Below, piece by piece: positions 17,533 through 25,668 of a DNA stretch of 64,000 nt. The position numbers and the translations under genes were made by a program. This DNA comes from Sphingobium cloacae (lineage in GTDB: Bacteria; Pseudomonadota; Alphaproteobacteria; Sphingomonadales; Sphingomonadaceae). How positions within the stretch are numbered: position 1 is the stretch's first letter; each line of letters begins with the position of its first letter. The notes beneath the pieces are model-generated. The model was not told where the DNA came from. It saw only the letters and a program-made list of their open reading frames with translations, and did no database searches. The DNA lies in NCBI RefSeq assembly GCF_002355855.1, contig NZ_AP017655.1:2137501-2201500 (forward strand), written 5' to 3'.

Positions 17533-18066
17533 TCAGCCGCGGCAATCCTCGATCACGCGGGAGACTTCCGCCCAGTTGGGCAGGATGAGCGGCGGCTGGC
17601 CCGCCACCTCCACCGCAAACTTGCCCCGGCTGTAGGCGATCTGGTCGAGCGCGGGATCGCTGGCGGCGCGGATCGCGACCGTCTGCGGCGTGACGGTGGT
17701 GGAAGGCTGCGCGGGCCACGCCATCGCGCCATAGCTGGTGCGGATCGTCATCGTCCCCTGCGCCGCGCCGGGACGGGCGACGCTGATCCGCCGGGACGCG
17801 GTGTCGCAGCGGATGGAGAGGAAGGGCGCGGCTCCCCCCGCGCCATAGGCGGCGAGGGTGCCGCCCGTTTCGGGGCGATACGTCCAGTTGCCGGGCGTCA
17901 CGGGGCGGTCGTGCCATTCCATCGCGGCGGGCGCGGGGGCCGGTTCGGGCGCAGGCGCGGGAGGGGGCGCGGGAGCAGGCGCGGGCGGCTGTTGCGGCGG
18001 CGCGACGCAGGAGGCCAGCAGGACGAGGAAGGGCGCGGCGGCGGGAAAGGAGGGATGAAGGCGCAT
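17533..18066 (-). CDS. proline/alanine-rich lipoprotein of unknown function
   Basis: A 177-residue predicted lipoprotein. The signal sequence MRLHPSFPAAAPFLVLLASC ends in a lipobox (L-A-S-C, cysteine 20). A low-complexity Pro/Ala linker (about 21-48) is followed by a globular domain starting MEWHDRPVTPGNWTYRPE and ending VIEDCRG. The linker is typical of proteins reaching from a membrane toward peptidoglycan. The start has a GGAGGAACG ribosome-binding site. It is divergent from the ctpA protease gene, with 165 bases between them. No function is assigned. Confidence 0.75.
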   Translation of the reverse strand: MRLHPSFPAAAPFLVLLASCVAPPQQPPAPAPAPPPAPAPEPAPAPAAMEWHDRPVTPGNWTYRPETGGTLAAYGAGGAAPFLSIRCDTASRRISVARPGAAQGTMTIRTSYGAMAWPAQPSTTVTPQTVAIRAASDPALDQIAYSRGKFAVEVAGQPPLILPNWAEVSRVIEDCRG

Positions 18067-18231
18067 CGTTCCTCCATGCCCGAGGCGGGCTTTGGGCTCA
18101 AGTCCCCTCGCGGACGCGCGCGCAGGAACGCGGCGCTTGCCGAAAAGAGGCGGCGGGGGTCGAGCGGAGCTTTGCGTCCGGCCGCAAATCCGCTTATGAC
18201 GGGCTTCACGATGCCAATGCCAAGGACACCC

Positions 18232-19590
18232 ATGAAATCGGCTTTTCTACAGGGCGCGGTCGCGCTCGGCGCGCTTGCGCTCATTCCCGCCACCACCGCC
18301 GCGCTCGCCGATGCCGACGCCAGCAGCTACAAGGCGCTCGACGAATTCATGGACGTGTTCCAGAAAGTCCGCACCGACTATGTCGAGAAGGTGGACGACG
18401 AAAAGCTCATCAAGGGCGCGATCGACGGGATGCTGGCCAGCCTCGATCCGCATAGCAGTTTCCTCGACGCGCGGGACTTCCAGAATCTGCGGACGCAGAC
18501 GGAAGGAAGCTATGGGGGCCTGGGCCTCTCGGTCACGCAGGAGGACGGCGCGGTCAAGGTGATCGCGCCGACGCAGGATACCCCGGCCTGGCGCGCGGGG
18601 ATCAAGGCGGGCGACTATATCACCCATCTGGACGGCGCGCTGATCTATGGCGGCACGCTGGACGAGGCGGTCGACAAGATGCGGGGCGCGCCGGGCACGC
18701 AGATCAAGCTCACCATCGTGCGCCCCGGCCGCGACAAGCCCATCGACCTCACCCTGACGCGCGAGATCATCCAGCTCAAGCCCGTGAAGTGGGAAGTGAA
18801 GAACGGCGTCGGCATCATCAACATCATCAGCTTTTCCGCCAATACCGGCGCGGACGTGCGGCAGGCCTTCCGCAGCATCGACACGTCGCTGGGGCATAAG
18901 CCGACCGGCTATATCCTGGACCTGCGATCCAATCCGGGCGGCTTGCTGGACGAGGCGGTGGCCGTCAGCGATTCCTTCCTGGAGCGCGGCGAGATCGTGT
19001 CGCAGCGCGGCCGGGCCAAGGGCGACATCGAACGCTATTACGCCAAGCCGGGCGACGACGCGAAGGGGCTGCCGGTGATCGTGCTGGTGGACGCGGGATC
19101 GGCTTCGGCCTCGGAGATCGTGGCGGGGGCGTTGCAGGACCAGCATCGCGCGCTGGTGATGGGCGAGCGGAGCTTCGGCAAGGGGAGCGTGCAGACGATG
19201 CTGCCGCTGTCCAACACCACCGCGCTCAAGCTGACGACGGCGCGTTATTACACGCCTTCCGGCCGGTCGGTGCAGGAAGGCGGGATCGAGCCGGACATCA
19301 AGGTGCCGCAGCTTTCCGACCCCGACTACAAGAACCGGCCGAAATTCCGCGAGAGCGACCTGCGCCGTCACCTGATCAACGAGATCAAGACGGACAATGC
19401 CGCGCTGGAGGAAGACATCAAGGACGATCCCCGCTTCACCGCGACGGCGGAGGAACTGAAGAAGAAGGGGATCGAGGACTTCCAGCTCGACTATGCGCTC
19501 AAGACGATCGCGCGGCTGGCGGCTTCCCCGCACACCGCCATCGCGCAGGCGCAGGCGGCGGCGGCGGGAAAGAAGCCGGGAACGCGGTGA
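18232..19590 (+). CDS. ctpA: carboxy-terminal processing protease (S41 family)
   Basis: Periplasmic serine protease of the Ctp/Tsp family, 452 residues. It has a signal peptide (residues 1 to about 28, ending TTAALA), then the N-terminal region, a PDZ domain (GGLGLSVTQEDGAVKVIAP about residues 95-175) and the S41 catalytic domain. The nucleophile block GSASASE is at 289-295, and the general-base lysine is K317 in SFGKGSVQ. I chose the ATG at 18232 because AAGGA lies five bases upstream; in-frame ATGs further upstream lack a ribosome-binding site. Such proteases usually trim peptidoglycan hydrolases or membrane proteins. Confidence 0.95.
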   Translation: MKSAFLQGAVALGALALIPATTAALADADASSYKALDEFMDVFQKVRTDYVEKVDDEKLIKGAIDGMLASLDPHSSFLDARDFQNLRTQTEGSYGGLGLSVTQEDGAVKVIAPTQDTPAWRAGIKAGDYITHLDGALIYGGTLDEAVDKMRGAPGTQIKLTIVRPGRDKPIDLTLTREIIQLKPVKWEVKNGVGIINIISFSANTGADVRQAFRSIDTSLGHKPTGYILDLRSNPGGLLDEAVAVSDSFLERGEIVSQRGRAKGDIERYYAKPGDDAKGLPVIVLVDAGSASASEIVAGALQDQHRALVMGERSFGKGSVQTMLPLSNTTALKLTTARYYTPSGRSVQEGGIEPDIKVPQLSDPDYKNRPKFRESDLRRHLINEIKTDNAALEEDIKDDPRFTATAEELKKKGIEDFQLDYALKTIARLAASPHTAIAQAQAAAAGKKPGTR

Positions 19591-19714
19591 GATGGGGGCC
19601 GGAGCGCCCAGGGCGGGCGTTTTCGACATGATCCAGCGTCACCGCTGAAAAAAGCGGCACGGCTTTCACCGGCGGCCCCATCCGCCAACCGGGCCCCCCT
19701 GTTTCGAGAATATC

Positions 19715-20494
19715 ATGCCAAGATTGAAGGACAAGATTTGCGTCATCACCGGTGCCGCGCGGGGCATCGGCCACGCCATCGCCGCGCGATTCCATGAGGA
19801 AGGCGCATCCGTCATCGTCACCGACCTGGAAGAAGCGTCCGGCACGGCGGCGGCGGCGGAGATCGGGTGCCGGTTCGAGAAGCTCGACGTGCGCGAGGAA
19901 GCCGACTGGCGGAGGCTGGCGGAAATGGTGCCCGCCGCCGACGTGGTGGTCAACAATGCGGGCGTGACGGGTTTCGAGCGGGGGATGGCCGCCCACGATC
20001 CCGAACATGCCAGCCTTGCCGACTGGCGCGAGGTTCATCGCGTCAATCTGGACGGCACATTTCTGGGCTGCCGCTACGCGATCGGGGCGATGAAGGCGCG
20101 GGGCGCCGGGTCCATCATCAATATTTCCTCACGCTCCGGACTGGTCGGGATTCCGGGCGCGGCCGCCTATGCCTCGTCCAAGGCGGCGATCCGCAATCAC
20201 AGCAAGACCGTCGCCCTGTATTGCGCGCAGCAGGGCTGGAAGATCCGATGCAATTCCATCCACCCCGCCGCCATATGGACGCCCATCTGGGAACCGATGC
20301 TGGGCAACGGCCCTGACCGGGAGGCGCGGATGCAGGCTTTGGTGGCCGATACGCCGCTGAAACGATTCGGGATGCCGGAGGAAGTGGCCGCCCTTGCCGT
20401 GACGCTCGCGTCCGACGAGGCCGGCTATGTCACCGGGACGGAAGTGCATATCGACGGCGGGTTGCTGGCGGGGTCGTCGGCCTCGCCGGGCTGA
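19715..20494 (+). CDS. short-chain dehydrogenase/reductase
   Basis: NAD(P)-dependent oxidoreductase of the classical SDR family, 259 residues. The cofactor motif is TGAARGIG near residues 12-19, an acidic residue follows strand beta-2 (VTDLEEASG, favouring NAD), then NNAGV and the catalytic Ser and Y-x-x-x-K ([24 protein letters not shown]). An atypical stretch after the active site, [15 protein letters not shown], resembles SDRs acting on cyclic alcohols or steroids, but the substrate cannot be stated. It stands alone between ctpA and dsbB with a weak ribosome-binding site. Confidence 0.9.
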   Translation: MPRLKDKICVITGAARGIGHAIAARFHEEGASVIVTDLEEASGTAAAAEIGCRFEKLDVREEADWRRLAEMVPAADVVVNNAGVTGFERGMAAHDPEHASLADWREVHRVNLDGTFLGCRYAIGAMKARGAGSIINISSRSGLVGIPGAAAYASSKAAIRNHSKTVALYCAQQGWKIRCNSIHPAAIWTPIWEPMLGNGPDREARMQALVADTPLKRFGMPEEVAALAVTLASDEAGYVTGTEVHIDGGLLAGSSASPG

Positions 20495-20560
20495 GATTTG
20501 TCCATGACCATCACGCAAGTTCAGCATGACGAAAGGCGCGCCACGGTTTAAGCGGGGCTC

Positions 20561-21046
20561 ATGAAGTTTCTGCCTCTCGCCCGCGCGCTGGCGCTGATCG
20601 TTCCCGTCCTGTTGCTCGGCGGGGCCTATGCCTCGCAATATGCGGGCGGGCTGCATCCGTGCGAGATGTGCTGGTGGCAGCGTTATCCGCATATGGCGGC
20701 GATCGTGCTGGCGCTGATCGCCTTTGCCGCCAGGGGACGGCCGGGCGTCAGCGCGGCCTTCGTGGCGCTCGCCGCGCTCGCCATCGGGGCCAGCGGCGGC
20801 ATCGGCGTCTTTCATGCGGGGGTCGAATATGGCTGGTGGCAGGGGCTGACGGCCTGTTCCACCAGTCCGGGGGGCGGGAGTTCGGCCGACATCATGGACC
20901 GGATCATGGCCGCGCCGATCACGCGATGCGACGTCGCGCCGTGGAGCCTCTTCGGCATTTCGCTCGCCGGGTATAACGGGCTCTTGTCGCTGGCAGCGAT
21001 GGTCGCCATCTTGGGACTGTTGAGCCGCAAGGGAGCGACGGCATGA
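20561..21046 (+). CDS. dsbB: disulfide bond formation protein DsbB
   Basis: Inner-membrane quinone reductase that reoxidises DsbA-type thiol oxidases, 161 residues with four predicted membrane segments. The first redox pair is CEMC in GGLHPCEMCWWQRYPH. The second pair is the two cysteines in ACSTSPGGGSSADIMDRIM and ITRCDVAPW. The gene ends with an ATGA overlap into coq7, which makes ubiquinone, the electron acceptor of DsbB. The coupling and the downstream four-cysteine secreted proteins fit a periplasmic oxidative-folding unit. Confidence 0.93.
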   Translation: MKFLPLARALALIVPVLLLGGAYASQYAGGLHPCEMCWWQRYPHMAAIVLALIAFAARGRPGVSAAFVALAALAIGASGGIGVFHAGVEYGWWQGLTACSTSPGGGSSADIMDRIMAAPITRCDVAPWSLFGISLAGYNGLLSLAAMVAILGLLSRKGATA

Positions 21047-21597
21047 GCGCAGCGAAGGATTTCCCCCGCCCCGGCCGGAAGGTGAGCGATAAGGCGCGCG
21101 CCTCCATGCTGCGCGTGGATCAGGCGGGCGAGTTCGGCGCGACGCGCATCTATGCCGGGCAACTGGCGGTGATGGGCGACCGGCATCCCGACGCCCGGCT
21201 GATCGCGGGCATGGCCGCGCAGGAGGAACGCCACCGCAGGACATTCGACGCGATGATCGCGCAGAGGGGCGTGCGGCCGACGATGCTGGCGCCGGTCTGG
21301 GACGCGGCGGGATTCGCGCTGGGCGCGGTGACGGCGGCGATCGGGCCGCGCGCCGCCATGGCCTGCACCGCCGCCATCGAGACCGAGATCGACCTGCATT
21401 ATGCGGAACAGTTGCGGCAATTGGGCGGGGACGACCCGGAACTCTCCACGCTCATCGCGGATTTTCAGGCGGAGGAGGCCGAGCATCGCGACACGGCTCT
21501 GGCCCATGGCGCGGAGCAGGCGCCGGCCTATCCCCTCTTGTCGGGCGCCATCCGCCTGGGCTGCCGTGCCGCCATCGCGCTGTCGAAGCGCATCTGA
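21043..21597 (+). CDS. coq7: demethoxyubiquinone hydroxylase (Coq7 family)
   Basis: Di-iron hydroxylase that carries out a late ring hydroxylation in ubiquinone synthesis, 184 residues. The di-iron ligands are visible as repeated E and ExxH motifs: DQAGEFGA, EERHRRTFD, ETEIDLHYAEQL and EEAEHRDTAL. The length is typical for bacterial single-domain Coq7. The start overlaps the dsbB stop as ATGA. The product acts at the inner face of the membrane. Confidence 0.94.
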   Translation: MSAAKDFPRPGRKVSDKARASMLRVDQAGEFGATRIYAGQLAVMGDRHPDARLIAGMAAQEERHRRTFDAMIAQRGVRPTMLAPVWDAAGFALGAVTAAIGPRAAMACTAAIETEIDLHYAEQLRQLGGDDPELSTLIADFQAEEAEHRDTALAHGAEQAPAYPLLSGAIRLGCRAAIALSKRI

Positions 21598-21613
21598 GAA
21601 GGACGCTGATACG

Positions 21614-22174
21614 ATGATGAAGACGCCGATGTTCGCCCTTGCCGCGCTGACGATGGCAAGCACCGCCATGGCGCAGAGCGGCCCCGCCGATCAGGCCGCG
21701 CCCGCCGCCGCGCCGGACAATGAGAAAGTGAACCTGGTCATCGTCTATGGCGACGACCCCTGCCCGCAAAGTTCCGGCAGCGACATCGTGGTGTGCGCGC
21801 GCAAGGGCGAGGAGGAACGCTATCGCATCCCCGAACCGCTGCGCGGCGATCCGAACCAGCCGAGCCATCAGGCGTGGGGCGAGCGGGTGCGGTCGATGGA
21901 ATATGTGGGTCGCAGCGGCACGGAAAGCTGCTCGCCGGTCGGCGGCGGCGGCGCGACGGGATGCTTCGCGCAGCTGGCGCGGCTGGCCAAGGCCGAGCGG
22001 CAGCAGGCGGACAATGCGAGCTGGAAGGACCTGGTCGAGGCGGAGCGCGCGCGGCGGCTTTCCACCATCGACGCGGACAGCAAGGCGATAGAGGAACAGG
22101 CCGTGGCGGAGGAAAAGGCGCGCGCGGCGGACACGGCCGGGGAACCGACGGGCGGCGCGCCGGACCGGCCCTGA
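21614..22174 (+). CDS. secreted four-cysteine protein, paralogue A
   Basis: A 186-residue protein with a signal peptide (MMKTPMFALAALTMASTAMAQ). The family is not recognised. A core shared with the next gene contains VYGDDPCP, DIVVCARK, ERYRIP and a pair of cysteines, SCSPVGGGGATGC, giving four conserved cysteines that could form two disulfides. The C-terminal third (KAERQQADNASWKDLVEAERAR onward) is charged, alanine/glutamate-rich and probably helical; the paralogue lacks it. It lies 16 bases after coq7. I chose the ATG at 21614 from the signal peptide; upstream the frame reads coq7 out of frame. Confidence 0.78.
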   Translation: MMKTPMFALAALTMASTAMAQSGPADQAAPAAAPDNEKVNLVIVYGDDPCPQSSGSDIVVCARKGEEERYRIPEPLRGDPNQPSHQAWGERVRSMEYVGRSGTESCSPVGGGGATGCFAQLARLAKAERQQADNASWKDLVEAERARRLSTIDADSKAIEEQAVAEEKARAADTAGEPTGGAPDRP

Positions 22175-22276
22175 GGCGGCGGCCCTGACGGGAGCGGCGG
22201 GACCGCGCCGTCACAGGACGGCTTCCTCCATGGGGCGTAGAGGGAAAGACAGGGGCGTAATGGAAGGATTTGCGTG

Positions 22277-22684
22277 ATGCGTTTTCGTGCCCTGTGGCCC
22301 TCCCTCCTGCTGATGGCGGGGACAGCCGCGCAGGCGGCCCCTCCCCCGCCCCCGGTGCCCGCCGATCCCCCGCAAAAGATATTCAACCTGATCGTCTATG
22401 GCGACGATCCCTGCCCCAAGGGCGAGGGCGACGAGATCGTCGTGTGCGCGCGCAAGCCGGAATCCGAACGCTATCGCATCCCCAAGAAGATGCGGGAAAA
22501 GCCCGCTCCGGCGGGCGGCCCCGGCTGGGGCAGCCAGGTCGCGACGATGGAGCAGGTGCAGCGGCAGACCCTGCCGGGAAGCTGCTCGGCGATCGGCAGC
22601 AACGGCTTTACCGGCTGCACCGCCAAGATGCTGGAGCAATGGTTCGCCGAACGGCGGATGCGGGAGTCCAAGGGGGAACCTTGA
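22277..22684 (+). CDS. secreted four-cysteine protein, paralogue B
   Basis: A 135-residue secreted protein with a signal peptide ending TAAQA and a Pro-rich start to the mature part. It shares the core of the preceding protein: VYGDDPCP, EIVVCARK, ERYRIPKK and SCSAIGSNGFTGC, with the four cysteines in the same places. It lacks the long charged C-terminal tail. I chose the ATG at 22277 (AAGGA eight bases upstream) over the GTG one codon earlier. Tandem duplication with divergence is the simplest origin. Function unknown. Confidence 0.75.
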   Translation: MRFRALWPSLLLMAGTAAQAAPPPPPVPADPPQKIFNLIVYGDDPCPKGEGDEIVVCARKPESERYRIPKKMREKPAPAGGPGWGSQVATMEQVQRQTLPGSCSAIGSNGFTGCTAKMLEQWFAERRMRESKGEP

Positions 22685-22771
22685 GGGGGGAGGTCGGTCA
22701 AGAGGGGACATTCAATCTCCGTTCGGGCTGGGCGAAGTAGAATCTTTCCACCGAACGAAGTGAGGTGTTGC

Positions 22772-22821
22772 CTTCGACTTCGCTCAGGCTGACCCTTCGA
22801 CAAGCTCAGGGCGAACGGGGG
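22772..22821. repeat. REP-like dispersed repeat, copy 1
   Basis: CTTCGACTTCGCTCAGG (22772-22788) is followed by CTTCGACAAGCTCAGGGCG within 22794-22821, ending in a run of G. The two half-units are related and recur at 24352-24403 in the opposite order. Short elements of this wording are common in intergenic regions of sphingomonads and their relatives. Confidence 0.65.
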
Positions 22822-22977
22822 TTGGCATCTAAGCCGCGACAGTCCGCTAACCACCCAAAAGCCGCCATCCCGTCCCGCCGGGCGCGAAAATCTTCTTGCG
22901 ACAGGCGCGGATCGGGCACAGAATCGCGCTGGAAGGACGCGGCGGGAGATCGCGCCCGAAGAGGAGGAGCCCGACCC

Positions 22978-23496
22978 ATGAGCAGGCTGGTCCACCATCT
23001 GACGCTCTACGCGGCCTATCACCGCCATCCCCATAATGTCGCGACGCACATGGTCGGCATCCCGATGATCGTGATGGGCGTCGACATCCTGCTGTCGCGG
23101 CCGGTGCTGCCCGCCGATCCGATCCCGCTGACGCCCGCCATCGCGATTTCGACGCTGGCGGCCTTCTATTATCTGCGGCTCGACGCCATGCTGGGGGCGA
23201 TCATGACCGCGCTGCTGGCGGTCGGCTGCTGGGTGGGGCTGGAGGCCGCCCGGATGCCGACGGGACCGTGGCTGGCGGCGGGCGGCGGGCTGTTCGTCGC
23301 GGGATGGGCGCTGCAACTGGTCGGCCATGGCTATGAAGGACGCAAGCCCGCCTTTCTGGACGACATGAGGGGGCTCATCATCGGGCCGCTGTTCATCGTG
23401 GCGGAAATCGTCTTTGCCCTGGGCGCGCGGCGGGCCGTCAGGCAGGCCGTCGAAAAGCGGCTGGCGAAACCCGCCGAACGACGCTTGCCACAGTGA
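22978..23496 (+). CDS. Mpo1-like (DUF962) membrane protein
   Basis: A 172-residue integral membrane protein of the DUF962/Mpo1-like family; the yeast member Mpo1 is an iron-dependent 2-hydroxy fatty acid dioxygenase. The histidine-rich signature near the N terminus is YAAYHRHPHNVATHMVGIP, with a second conserved block GHGYEGRKPAF. About four hydrophobic segments lie between residues 20 and 155. A GAGGAGG ribosome-binding site fixes the ATG at 22978. Whether the bacterial protein oxidises fatty acids is inference. It lies just upstream of the manganese riboswitch. Confidence 0.85.
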   Translation: MSRLVHHLTLYAAYHRHPHNVATHMVGIPMIVMGVDILLSRPVLPADPIPLTPAIAISTLAAFYYLRLDAMLGAIMTALLAVGCWVGLEAARMPTGPWLAAGGGLFVAGWALQLVGHGYEGRKPAFLDDMRGLIIGPLFIVAEIVFALGARRAVRQAVEKRLAKPAERRLPQ

Positions 23497-23514
23497 CGCC
23501 GCTGCCCTAAAGAC

Positions 23515-23655
23515 GCTTGCGTCATCTGGGGAGTAGCCAGCCGTTGCGGATGCAGCGGGCCGTTCGTCAACATATTCGGTCGAGAGGCCGTGGCGGACGG
23601 GACAAGCGGGACAGGGTTTCCCGCCTGTCGGGCGAGACCAATGGCATCGCATCTT
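23515..23655 (+). promoter_or_regulatory. yybP-ykoY family manganese riboswitch
   Basis: The family's conserved blocks occur in order: GGGGAGTAG at 23528-23536, CGTCAACATA at 23565-23574 and GAGACC at 23634-23639, separated by GC-rich hairpins such as ACAGG/CCTGT. These are the Mn2+-sensing internal loops of yybP-ykoY RNAs. It stands directly before a GDT1-type exporter, the classic regulated gene. Boundaries are approximate. Confidence 0.88.
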
Positions 23656-23726
23656 CCCTGTCCGGCCGGGCGGGAGGAGGCGGTGGCATTGCGTCTTTCA
23701 CTTTCGCCCGGCCCCGGAAAGATCGA

Positions 23727-24302
23727 ATGGACGCTCTTCTTACTTCCTCCGCGCTGGTGGCGCTCGCCGAAATGGGCGACAAGACGCAGTTGCTGGCGAT
23801 GCTGCTCGCCACGCGGTTCCGCAAGCCGGTGCCGATCATCCTGGGCATCCTCTTCGCGACGATGGCCAATCATTTCCTGGCCGCGCTGCTCGGGCACTCG
23901 ATCGCGGGCGTGCTGACGCAGGACTGGTTCCGCTATGCGGTGGCGGCGAGCTTCATCGCGATGGCGGCCTGGACGCTGATCCCCGACAAGATCGACGAGG
24001 ACGCGCCGCTCAAGGCGCCGTCGAAGGCGGGCGTGTTCGTGACGACGCTGGTGGCGTTCTTCCTGGTCGAGATGGGCGACAAGACGCAGGTCGCGACGGT
24101 GGCGCTGGGCGCGCGCTTCGACAGCCTGCTGGCGGTGACGGCGGGGACGACGCTGGGCATGATGATCGCCAACGTGCCCGCCGTGCTGTTCGGCGAGGTG
24201 CTGGCGAAGAAGGTGCCGATGCGCGCGCTTCAGATCGGGGCGGCGCTGCTGTTCCTGTTGCTGGGCCTGTGGATGATCGCGGATTTGCAGGGGTGGATCT
24301 AG
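23727..24302 (+). CDS. GDT1/TMEM165 family manganese exporter
   Basis: Inner-membrane cation transporter of the UPF0016 family, 191 residues with six predicted membrane segments in two homologous halves. The signature E-M-G-D-K-T-Q occurs twice, starting at E15 and E115, and forms the ion-binding site. Bacterial members such as MneA export Mn2+. The upstream manganese riboswitch strongly supports Mn2+ as the physiological substrate: the exporter should be made when manganese is high. A longer in-frame start would read the riboswitch, so the ATG at 23727 is chosen. Confidence 0.93.
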   Translation: MDALLTSSALVALAEMGDKTQLLAMLLATRFRKPVPIILGILFATMANHFLAALLGHSIAGVLTQDWFRYAVAASFIAMAAWTLIPDKIDEDAPLKAPSKAGVFVTTLVAFFLVEMGDKTQVATVALGARFDSLLAVTAGTTLGMMIANVPAVLFGEVLAKKVPMRALQIGAALLFLLLGLWMIADLQGWI

Positions 24303-24349
24303 GAGGGGTCGCCCTGCGCGAGGTCGAAGGGCACGGCCGACCGTAGGGA

Positions 24350-24403
24350 AGCCCCTTCTACAAGCTCAGGACAGGCTTCGACTTCGCTCAGCCCGAACGG
24401 GGT
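24350..24403. repeat. REP-like dispersed repeat, copy 2
   Basis: CCCCTTCTACAAGCTCAGGAC is followed by CTTCGACTTCGCTCAGCCC and GAACGGGG. It has the same half-units as the repeat at 22772-22821 in the opposite order. The two copies bracket the Mpo1-like/Mn-riboswitch/exporter segment. Confidence 0.65.
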
Positions 24404-24584
24404 GAAGGAACGGCAACAACTGCCTCAAACCCGCCCTCGCGCCATCCGTTTCGACACCGGCGGGGAGCCGAGCGGGCGGGCGGGTTTGCGCCGGATGCCG
24501 CAAAGGCGGTTGTCAGCGGGCGGCGGCTGATGCAAGGGGAGGATGAGCAATCTTCCCCCACTTCAGACAGACATGGGACGCGTG

Positions 24585-25520
24585 ATGAAGGACAGTCTGG
24601 TTACCCTGTTCGGCGGCGGCGGCTTTCTGGGCCGCCAGGTGGCGCAGGCCTTGCTGGAGCGCGGCGCGCGGGTGCGCGTGGCGCAGCGCGACCTGGCGGG
24701 CGCGATGCGGGTGAAGCCGCTGGGCGGGCTTGGCCAGACGCAGTTCGTCGCGGCCGACATCCGCAAGCCCAAAAGCGTCGCGCTGGCCGTGGCGGGCAGC
24801 GATATCGTCGTGAACCTCGTCGGCATCCTCAAGGGCGATTTCGACGCGGTGCACCGGCAGGGCGCGGAAAATGTGGCGAAGGCGGCGGCGGAGGCCGGCG
24901 TCAAGGCGCTGGTCCATGTGTCGGCCATCGGCGCGGACGCGCACAGCCCTTCGGCCTATGGCCGGTCCAAGGCGGCGGGCGAAGCGGCGGTGAAGGCGGC
25001 TTTCCCGAACGCGACGATCCTCCGGCCCTCGATCGTCTTCGGGCCCGAGGACCAGTTCCTCAACCGCTTCGCCGATCTGATCCGCATGGCCCCGGTCGTG
25101 CCGGTGATCGGCGCGGAGACGAAGTTCCAGCCGGTGTTCGTCACCGATGTCGCCAACGCCATCGCCCATGCGGCGGCGGAGCCGGGCGTGCATGGCGGCA
25201 AGACCTATGAGCTGGGCGGGCCGCAGGTGCTGAGCATGATGGAACTGAACGCGTGGATCGCCAGGGCCATCGGGCGGGAGCGCAATCTGGTGGCGGTGCC
25301 CGCGCCGGTCGCCTCGCTGATCGCGGCCTTCGGCTTCCTGCCGGGCGCGCCCATCACGAAGGACCAATATGCGATGTTGCAGAAGGACAATGTGGTGGCG
25401 CCGGGCGCGGAAGGGCTGGCGGCGCTGGGCGTTGCGCCGACGCCGATGGCCGCGGTCGCGGAAGGCTGGCTGGTGCGCTATCGCCGCCACGGCCGCTTCG
25501 CCGGGCGCGCGAAGGCCTGA
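24585..25520 (+). CDS. NDUFA9-like NAD(P)-binding protein
   Basis: Atypical short-chain dehydrogenase of the group related to the complex I subunit NDUFA9, 311 residues from the ATG at 24585. The dinucleotide motif is LFGGGGFLGRQVAQALL near residues 7-23. HVSAIGADAHSPSAYGRSKAAGE follows, holding a Y-x-x-x-K, then ILRPSIVFGPEDQFLNRFA and FQPVFVTDVANAI. An in-frame ATG at 24543 would add 14 residues, but its GGGGAGG abuts the start codon. Bacterial members are thought to assist respiratory complex I or quinone metabolism; that is family inference. Confidence 0.83.
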   Translation: MKDSLVTLFGGGGFLGRQVAQALLERGARVRVAQRDLAGAMRVKPLGGLGQTQFVAADIRKPKSVALAVAGSDIVVNLVGILKGDFDAVHRQGAENVAKAAAEAGVKALVHVSAIGADAHSPSAYGRSKAAGEAAVKAAFPNATILRPSIVFGPEDQFLNRFADLIRMAPVVPVIGAETKFQPVFVTDVANAIAHAAAEPGVHGGKTYELGGPQVLSMMELNAWIARAIGRERNLVAVPAPVASLIAAFGFLPGAPITKDQYAMLQKDNVVAPGAEGLAALGVAPTPMAAVAEGWLVRYRRHGRFAGRAKA

Positions 25521-25668
25521 ACCGCCACCGTCGACGGAGCGAAAGCCGCGCGCGACCGGCCGCCCGCCGGGCGCTTTGCGGGCGGCGCGGTCTGCGGCAA
25601 GGTGCGCGGCGCACCATCATCCTGCCCTTTCCCCAAGAAACGCATCTGATCGAGGACCATAGCGCCCC

